From a virus: 45,366 nt of DNA. Of this stretch, positions 39,879-45,366 are shown piece by piece. Position numbers and translations under genes: made by a program. Each line of letters begins with the position of its first letter. Positions within the stretch are counted from its first letter, which is position 1. The notes under the pieces are model-generated. The model was not told where the DNA came from. It made no database searches and saw only the letters and a list, made by a program, of their open reading frames with translations. The stretch is from positions 1 to 45,366 of IMG/VR virus record IMGVR_UViG_3300012002_000052. The stretch is one strand, 5' to 3'.

Positions 39879-40277
39879 TTATTCCTCCGGCATGGTGTCT
39901 CTCGGACTTATACCCTCTTTCTTGCCTCTTAGCTCTAAATATGAGCTGTCAATTTCAACCTCCGGCTCTGCCATACCGCCTCGATCAGTTTGCGCTATCA
40001 AAGTCTTAGCAAAGTCCGATAGACTAATCTGAATATTAGCCTGTGCTACATTCTGTAAAAACGGAATTGCTTGCTCCGGCGCTTCATCAATCAACGTCAT
40101 GGCTTGAGCGAAATCATTCTTAACCTCAACTAAGTTCGGTATAGACGTGGGAGGCCCACCGGCTCCCGGTATTGCTCCCGCACCTTGACCTGTCGGCATC
40201 CCGGGCATCGCTCCCTGACCGGTAGGCATACCACCGCCCTTAGGTGTCATCGGACTTCCCTTCATCATGTTTTCCAT
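39879..40277 (-). CDS. Hypothetical protein with Gly/Pro/Gln-rich N-terminus
   Basis: 132 aa from ATG 40277, set by AAGGAGG; an upstream start overlaps the previous gene's frame. The first 50 residues are low complexity with a tandem MPTGQGA unit. A helical middle (DFAQAMTLIDEAPEQAIPFL) and acidic end follow. The start overlaps the fusion gene's end by 38 bp. A minor virion or assembly protein by position. Confidence 0.62.
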   Translation of the reverse strand: MENMMKGSPMTPKGGGMPTGQGAMPGMPTGQGAGAIPGAGGPPTSIPNLVEVKNDFAQAMTLIDEAPEQAIPFLQNVAQANIQISLSDFAKTLIAQTDRGGMAEPEVEIDSSYLELRGKKEGISPRDTMPEE

Positions 40278-41592
40278 CTTCTTCCTCCTTTTCTCTGTAA
40301 TCATGTATTATTTTAATCTCATCGTTCGCAAGGTTTACGTAATTATCAAACCCTTTGAATACCGCATTCCCACTATGATATGTATTGATAGTTTTGTCAA
40401 CCCATATTTCAAATCCCAATTCTCTCAATACATCACATACATAGTAATCCTCTGATAAATAGATTCCCTCACTATCAATCCGAAGTTTAAATATATCGTA
40501 TACCTCTTTTATGTCCCCGATCTCTTGATACTTCTTTGTGTTCGGATATACGTCTCCGTTTTCCTTAGCGTGATTAACTAACGCCTCAACCGCTTTTCGG
40601 GATAGCATTAACGCTCCGGTTGCAACCCTTTTTACTTTAGCGTATACGTCTCCGTCTTCTTCAATACCCCATATACTAAATGTTTTCTTATCCAATGATT
40701 TAATTCTTACCGGAGCGGCAATCACATCATACTTTGATTTAAGCATTTTTTTCAAACCGTCCGCCGGTAAATATACGTCCGCATCCAACCACAATAAGTG
40801 GCTATGATGAAATTTTAGATAATAGTTTGATATAAGAATATTTCTTGCCCGAGTTATAAGGCTTTCATTTCTAACAGTTATTCTATCAACCGGCACTCCT
40901 ATATTTTGCATTTGAGCTATAGAATCAACCCAATCAAGTGTAACCATAGAATTATATGCGGGCGTGCAAACCATTACTGAATAATTAGGAAAATACTTAT
41001 CTTCTAATTCTTTGTTTGAGTCTTTTATAATCGCATACAGGTCATTATTTATGTAAAACACTTTTACGTCATTCTCTTTAGCAAAATCATTGACTGCCAT
41101 TCTAACGCTATCCCGCTCTATATCGTGTCCGAATATTAACCCCTGCGGTTTTAATAATTCCCACGCCGTCTCGATGTCATTGCTCACTGAATCGTATGTA
41201 TGATCTCCGTCAATATAAAAGAAATCAACACTTTCCTTTTCCATTTTTAAATCATTTATTGTGCCGTTTACAAGATCGGTTCTCTCGCCATATTTTTTTA
41301 AACGGTCTATCGCTGTGTGCATATTAGCAACCGCGTTTTCTTCTGATACATCCCCTCTGTCGTTATAAGCTATGTACGGATCAACCCCGATATATTTTTT
41401 GATATTTGAGCACATATCCAATAAATAGCACATATTTCTCGCTTTCCACACCCCTATCTCTACGCCGATTAAATCATCCCCCATTTTTTTAATAGTGTTA
41501 AATAAAGCCCCCGATGATGGGGTGGGGCGCTTTTTTTCAATCAGATTATCAATATCTTGATAAGTAAATCGCTCTGATTCTTTTTTAGCCAT
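40240..41592 (-). CDS. Methyltransferase-glycosyltransferase fusion
   Basis: 450 aa. Residues 1-175 form a class I SAM methyltransferase of the Methyltransf_24 kind: LIGVEIGVWKARN (motif I), YIGVDPY, FFYIDGDHTYDSV. Residues about 205-420 form a glycosyltransferase with GT-A character: VCTPAYNS, ESLITRARN, LLWLDADVYLP with the metal-binding D-x-D at 270-272, and VATGALMLSRKAVE. A C-terminal Glu/Lys/Asp-rich tail follows. It lies within the structural block, between decoration and adaptor genes, so it probably modifies a virion protein or surface sugar. Substrate unknown. Confidence 0.8.
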   Translation of the reverse strand: MAKKESERFTYQDIDNLIEKKRPTPSSGALFNTIKKMGDDLIGVEIGVWKARNMCYLLDMCSNIKKYIGVDPYIAYNDRGDVSEENAVANMHTAIDRLKKYGERTDLVNGTINDLKMEKESVDFFYIDGDHTYDSVSNDIETAWELLKPQGLIFGHDIERDSVRMAVNDFAKENDVKVFYINNDLYAIIKDSNKELEDKYFPNYSVMVCTPAYNSMVTLDWVDSIAQMQNIGVPVDRITVRNESLITRARNILISNYYLKFHHSHLLWLDADVYLPADGLKKMLKSKYDVIAAPVRIKSLDKKTFSIWGIEEDGDVYAKVKRVATGALMLSRKAVEALVNHAKENGDVYPNTKKYQEIGDIKEVYDIFKLRIDSEGIYLSEDYYVCDVLRELGFEIWVDKTINTYHSGNAVFKGFDNYVNLANDEIKIIHDYREKEEEDGKHDEGKSDDT

Positions 41593-41622
41593 TACATAAC
41601 TCCTCTAATTAAAATTAAGACA

Positions 41623-41641
41623 AGCCCGGCATTGCCGGGCT
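41623..41641 (-). terminator. Terminator after the capsid genes
   Basis: AGCCCGGC/GCCGGGCT, 8-bp stem with a 3-nt loop, then leftward TGTCTTAATTTTAATT. It lies in the 58-bp gap between the decoration and fusion genes. Termination is probably partial, letting capsid genes be expressed at a higher level. Confidence 0.65.
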
Positions 41642-41650
41642 ATATATTCT

Positions 41651-42589
41651 TTACAACAAAAAGGCTGGTACTACTAACTGCTGTACGCTTAAAGTCGACC
41701 CCGATATTTCAGCGTCCGCATTGAATGCCGCATTAGCTTCAAATGAAGTGTTATTAGTTATAGACGCAACGGTTTTTGTTTCAGTGTTTCCTCCGCCATC
41801 AGTTATACTAAATTGATCACCAACTCGAAGCTCAACATCGAATATAGTGTTAGTCCCTGTTACTGTCGCATCACTGTTCGCTAAAGCAACCGTTCCTGTA
41901 AGCGTTTTTGTGTCTGCGTTTTCAGTCTCGCCGTCCGCTAAGAAATCACCTACAATGTCTCTTGTAGGGCTTGTAACAACGGCCGTTTTAGCTGATTCAT
42001 TAGAAGAACCTGCTGTGCAAGCTAAGATCATGGAATTATCATTTGTAACGCTTACCGCAATTCCTATCGCTCCACCGCCATTGATACTAACAATATCGCC
42101 GGACTGAACCTCAGAAGAAAACGCTGTCCCGGCATTCGCTGTAACAATACCGGTATCTACGTCAATACCCATATCTCCTGATAAGGAGATACTCCGTCCC
42201 TCAAGGTTTTCGACCGCCCCGTCTCGGCTTGATTGTATTAACCGTACCTTATCATAATCTGTGTTTACGGCGGGCGAAGCGTTGTCTCTTACAAGCACAA
42301 CCCCGGGATATACAAACCCACGTGATTGTACGAACGCATATTGAGCATCTGAACTGTCGTAATCAACATCACAAGTAGCAACACCCATGACCCTGTTCCC
42401 CTGTGTCGCTAAAGTAGCAACAAAATCCGTGTCATAATAGACCGCTTCCCCTTTTCTGACATAAGTACCGGAAGCGAACTTGACAAAAGTGTATTCCGCA
42501 CCGCTGAATGTTAGCTTAGAACCTATGCGGTTAGCATCCGCATCATCCTTATAAACTCTTCCAACGGCATTATAAGATAATTCTTTCAT
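41651..42589 (-). CDS. Capsid decoration/head fibre-type protein
   Basis: 312 aa from ATG 42589, set by AGGAGGCGTATT. It opens MKELSYNAVGRVYKDDADAN and is Gly/Ser/Thr/Ala/Val-rich and beta-rich throughout. The C-terminal 60 residues (TVTGTNTIFDVELRVGDQFS and on) resemble the beta module of the adaptor and tail proteins. It follows the major capsid gene by 10 bp, the usual site of a decoration or cement protein. Confidence 0.7.
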   Translation of the reverse strand: MKELSYNAVGRVYKDDADANRIGSKLTFSGAEYTFVKFASGTYVRKGEAVYYDTDFVATLATQGNRVMGVATCDVDYDSSDAQYAFVQSRGFVYPGVVLVRDNASPAVNTDYDKVRLIQSSRDGAVENLEGRSISLSGDMGIDVDTGIVTANAGTAFSSEVQSGDIVSINGGGAIGIAVSVTNDNSMILACTAGSSNESAKTAVVTSPTRDIVGDFLADGETENADTKTLTGTVALANSDATVTGTNTIFDVELRVGDQFSITDGGGNTETKTVASITNNTSFEANAAFNADAEISGSTLSVQQLVVPAFLL

Positions 42590-42599
42590 AATACGCCTC

Positions 42600-43880
42600 C
42601 TATACGCTGATAATATCACCGGTGATAGCTTCTAACTCTGCTTTTACTAATGAGTCAAGCTTTAATACACCGTGAGCAAAACGATCTTTTACGTAGAAAC
42701 GGGCTGTAGTTTCTACTGACTTCTGAAACAATGAATAGTGTGTAGGTACTTCTTCCCAATCACTTACCCGGAAATTACGCTCGGCTTTCGCTTCAAAAGT
42801 AATATTTTTCTTATTGATAAAATAAATTCTATCAACAGGAAATACGTAAGCCTGATTATACTTAGCCCATTCCGAATATACCTTAGCCCCACTAACATCA
42901 TATTCACTCCATCTGTCGTAAGGAGTGATAGACGATGATTGTTTATTCCCCCACTTACCGGTGGCAGACACTGTATCTGTGCCACTAAATGACATTGATA
43001 AGCCTTGTACTTTCACGTCCTCAACAGTAGGTAAGAATAAGTATTTGTACGTATAGGGGTGCATCCATATCGAAATATCTGCTGGGTTCTTAGGTTCTAA
43101 TGATTCAACGATACTCTGCAACAAATACGCAAACCGCATTGTCTTACTATTAGATTTTACTGTTAGTAAGTCTGAAATGCTGTCCATATTTGCGGCTGTT
43201 ACCCCAAACATCTTACTATCACAATCGAACTCATGTCCTTTCCACTGGCTCATATCGGACGTAGTAACTCCGGCATACTGATCCGTACTGATTGCAGTCC
43301 GCAATCCTACCGGGCAACGTCTCGTAAGCCCATCGGTATAAGTCGTAACTGTGCCTTCTGTCGCATCACTGTTTGCCGTGCCGTTCTCTAAGTCTTTCAA
43401 TAAACGAGTACACAACATAGTTAAATGCGTTTCCCACGAGTCCTCGACCCAATCGGAAATAGCTTGATTGTAGTCCTCGATATTATCCTTATCTTCCTGA
43501 GTAAACTGCATTGTAAAACCAAACTCAAAAGGTTTCATCACCGCTGTTTTTGTGCTTCTGTTCTGAGCGGCCGCAACCTTTTGATCACCATATTGGATAT
43601 AGTAATCTTTAGTCTCGTCTACATCACTAAATACTCCCATGTCTTTCAACGCCCATCTCTTCTCTCTCCCCTTGCTGTAAGTGTTTTTAAACTTATACAC
43701 TTTCAAGGGTTCCTGGATCCACGGGTTTTTAACGGTTACCTTTTCAAAACTATCCCCCATTAACCATGACAGGAAAGGAGAGTTTGACACTAACCGTTGC
43801 GCTATTGTCTCACCGTTCACGGCCGACACTTTGTTTAATTCTGTTTGCCATGACGATAACGATTCTTTGTTAAAACTCAT
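42600..43880 (-). CDS. Major capsid protein
   Basis: 426 aa. Located after the scaffold-like gene and before the decoration gene. N-terminal helical part (NKESLSSWQTELNKVSAVNG), a long core with E-loop-like strands (FKNTYSKGREKRWALKDMGV), helical spine-like segment (NQAISDWVEDSWETHLTMLC) and a C-terminal beta/alpha part ending KAELEAITGDIISV. The overall length and order fit an HK97-fold coat protein. ATG 43880 follows AAGGAGAAAATT. Confidence 0.85.
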   Translation of the reverse strand: MSFNKESLSSWQTELNKVSAVNGETIAQRLVSNSPFLSWLMGDSFEKVTVKNPWIQEPLKVYKFKNTYSKGREKRWALKDMGVFSDVDETKDYYIQYGDQKVAAAQNRSTKTAVMKPFEFGFTMQFTQEDKDNIEDYNQAISDWVEDSWETHLTMLCTRLLKDLENGTANSDATEGTVTTYTDGLTRRCPVGLRTAISTDQYAGVTTSDMSQWKGHEFDCDSKMFGVTAANMDSISDLLTVKSNSKTMRFAYLLQSIVESLEPKNPADISIWMHPYTYKYLFLPTVEDVKVQGLSMSFSGTDTVSATGKWGNKQSSSITPYDRWSEYDVSGAKVYSEWAKYNQAYVFPVDRIYFINKKNITFEAKAERNFRVSDWEEVPTHYSLFQKSVETTARFYVKDRFAHGVLKLDSLVKAELEAITGDIISV

Positions 43881-43943
43881 AATTTTCTCCTTGTATTATT
43901 TCCTCTTTGGCTTTGGGATAGTTTCACTCTGGATTGACTTCCC

Positions 43944-43952
43944 GTTATAGCA
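43944..43952 (-). promoter_or_regulatory. Possible extended -10 promoter for the capsid gene
   Basis: On the - strand TGCTATAAC fits the extended -10 pattern TGnTATAAT with one mismatch, in the 83-bp gap before the major capsid gene. There is no good -35. A local promoter for the coat gene would be sensible, but evidence is slight. Confidence 0.3.
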
Positions 43953-43963
43953 CACGAGGCTAT

Positions 43964-44626
43964 TTATCTTACTGTTTCTTGCTTCTGCATAAACCTTTTA
44001 ATTTGTTCATCCGTCATCTCTGTAAGGTCTATTGCGTCATCACGCTCATCAACTTCATTGCTAAGCTCACCATCATATAGATTTCTCCGGTGCTTGTCCG
44101 CTTCCATCAATTCATGCGCTTTTTCTAAAATACCGGATCGACCTACGATCTCATAAAACGCTGTCTCCGGCGGAGTGTAAATCCCTTTCTTAGCCGCCGC
44201 TGACATAATCTTCTTAGTGTCATTCATGATCTTATTGATATCATACCCGAATGACTTAGCAACGTCTGCGTACTTCCCCTTAATCCCGTTCAACACATTA
44301 TCAATGTCTGTGCCTAAAGAACGGTTCTCAAGCGTCCTTAATACTTTCTTTTGCTGTTCATATTGTTTCTGCTCTGAAGCCCGAGTTTGTTTTAAGCCCG
44401 CAATTTCCTTCTTGAGCGCTTCAATATCTTCCTTGCTATAAGCGGGTTGTGCGGGTGGCGGTGCCGGATTATTAGTCTCTGGCGCTCTCTGCGGGCTTTC
44501 TTGCCCTGTATTCCGCCGTTGTACCACATCCTTGCTTGTTAGCTCTTTCTCCACGTTTCGCCGTGCTTCATTTTCATCGTAACCTTGATTAACTGTATTG
44601 TTAATCACATCCAATGTATTAGGCAT
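43964..44626 (-). CDS. Scaffolding protein
   Basis: 220 aa. A disordered Asn/Pro/Ala-rich region (RAPETNNPAPPPAQPAYSKE), then coiled coil (EDIEALKKEIAGLKQTRASEQ) and a charged C-terminus (DLTEMTDEQIKRFMQKQE), the common scaffold layout. It lies between portal and major capsid genes and overlaps the portal stop by 8 bp. ATG 44626 follows AGGAGGAGAAA. Confidence 0.75.
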   Translation of the reverse strand: MPNTLDVINNTVNQGYDENEARRNVEKELTSKDVVQRRNTGQESPQRAPETNNPAPPPAQPAYSKEDIEALKKEIAGLKQTRASEQKQYEQQKKVLRTLENRSLGTDIDNVLNGIKGKYADVAKSFGYDINKIMNDTKKIMSAAAKKGIYTPPETAFYEIVGRSGILEKAHELMEADKHRRNLYDGELSNEVDERDDAIDLTEMTDEQIKRFMQKQETVR

Positions 44627-45366
44627 TTTCTCCTCCTATATTGCCGTTAGGCTGATTTCTATACAAAATATTTTTCGATTTATCTGTAAAGTTTTGAAGC
44701 TGCCCGATAATCTCTTCTGTGCTTCTCCCTTCCTCTTCACCCTTTCTCCGTATCTCTTTTATGGGGTCTTTCCCCATCTGGCTGATTAAGCCTTCCCATA
44801 CCCCGATTTCCTCAAGCTGGGCCCGTGCGTCATCTTCCGCTTGATTAAGCTCTGTTTCGCTTACCGAACTTCCCATCTCGTTTTGAGCGGGCTGTCCTTT
44901 AAGCTGTGCTATTTTATTTTCCATTTCAATTTGCTGTTCATTCAATTCAAGCTCTCTATTCTTTCTCTCCAATAAGTATAGTTTTTTAGCCTCTTCTAAT
45001 ACCGCTGTCGGCACTGCTCCCGGTCTTATCTTATTATAAGTCGACCATAAAATATATTCAAATCCCGGGCTTGCTTCCGCCATATTCCCATACTGCAATA
45101 ACTCTTTAAACTCACTCATCAACGCATCGGGAGTACTAAGGTTAGCGTCATTAACCTCTATTTCTATTTTCATTAATTCGTTTCGTACGTCTCTTTCAGT
45201 TACGGTAACCTTTCTCCCCAATACCCCGTTATTAACGTCCATATAATCCGGGTCAAACAATACAACGGGCTCTCTTCTTTCTGCCCATATCTCAATCGCT
45301 TTCCGCCCTAACTCCGACCATGCGTCAAGTATCATAGATTCCCACATCTTCGGTTTAAGCTGAGCA
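44619..45366 (-). CDS. Portal protein, C-terminal part (continues from 1-1335)
   Basis: The frame is open at the window's right edge and joins base 1 of the circle in phase. After the join the protein adds about 230 residues: a helical segment (WSELGRKAIEIWAERREPVV), a small beta part (VLGRKVTVTERDVRNE), and a Glu/Gln-rich coiled-coil end (LELNEQQIEMENKIAQLKGQ, then DKSKNILYRNQPNGNIGGEN), a barrel-like tail as in long portals. An ATG at 45347 falls inside this frame and is not a true start. Bases 45312-45366 duplicate 1-55. Confidence 0.82.
   Translation of the reverse strand, partial: AQLKPKMWESMILDAWSELGRKAIEIWAERREPVVLFDPDYMDVNNGVLGRKVTVTERDVRNELMKIEIEVNDANLSTPDALMSEFKELLQYGNMAEASPGFEYILWSTYNKIRPGAVPTAVLEEAKKLYLLERKNRELELNEQQIEMENKIAQLKGQPAQNEMGSSVSETELNQAEDDARAQLEEIGVWEGLISQMGKDPIKEIRRKGEEEGRSTEEIIGQLQNFTDKSKNILYRNQPNGNIGGENA
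45312..45366. repeat. Right copy of 55-bp end overlap
   Basis: Identical to 1-55. A 55-base overlap is a common assembler word length. Removing one copy gives a 45,311-bp circle. Confidence 0.95.

Noticed and set aside
45312-45347. ATG at 45347 as start of a separate 242-aa protein
   Set aside because: It is an internal methionine of the portal; the frame extends upstream across the circular join.

Overview
The window is a complete, circularly assembled genome of a tailed bacteriophage (Caudoviricetes), about 45.3 kb and roughly 40% G+C by eye. The first 55 bases are repeated exactly as the last 55. The portal gene reads in one frame across that join (445 codons at the left end, about 230 at the right), so the unique circle is 45,311 bp and the 55-bp repeat is an assembly overlap. 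There are terminase, portal, scaffold-like, capsid, connector and very large tail/internal virion genes. I see no tail sheath, tube, tape-measure or baseplate genes, which points to a short-tailed (podovirus-type) virion. I see no integrase, lysogeny repressor, DNA polymerase, RNA polymerase or tRNA. The phage is probably virulent and uses host polymerases. Ribosome binding sites are strong GGAGG types. The host is not identifiable; a lipobox-bearing tail protein, an L,D-transpeptidase-like lysis candidate and two sigma-54-type promoters fit, but do not prove, a Gram-negative host.

Layout. (1) 3945-4820 is an AT-rich control region with repeats, promoter candidates and no gene. (2) 4821-8140 on the + strand is an early-type operon of small unknown proteins, with a sigma-54-like promoter at its head and a bidirectional terminator (8149-8173) at its end. 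(3) 8170-23171 on the - strand is the replication, recombination and modification operon: RusA resolvase, DnaB-type helicase, SSB, a PP-loop PAPS-reductase-like protein, pentapeptide protein, DUF5131 protein, two HNH proteins, PD-(D/E)XK exonuclease with a putative annealing protein, DnaD-like initiator, MT-A70 methyltransferase and a GIY-YIG protein. (4) 23185-23670 is a second control region holding a candidate structured RNA and promoter-like elements. (5) 23768 leftward through the circle join to 3944 on the - strand is the late operon, in transcription order: Cys-rich protein, small terminase, large terminase, portal, scaffold-like protein, major capsid protein, decoration protein, methyltransferase-glycosyltransferase fusion, head-tail adaptor, giant tail protein, internal virion proteins, tail fibre, holin/lysis cassette.

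The most interesting signals are these. Two sequences match the sigma-54 (-24/-12) promoter consensus, and both lie in the genome's few intergenic regions. A discrete 216-nt candidate RNA has its own -10 box and a terminator. Two pairs of shared intergenic elements look like phage-specific promoters or operators. A PAPS-reductase-like gene is flanked by 36-bp direct repeats that duplicated the tail of its neighbour and left a 13-codon minigene. One beta-rich module recurs in two, possibly three, virion proteins. The giant tail protein begins with a lipoprotein-type signal. A methyltransferase-glycosyltransferase fusion sits inside the virion gene block. About ten short genes that are easily missed (10-59 codons) are also reported.
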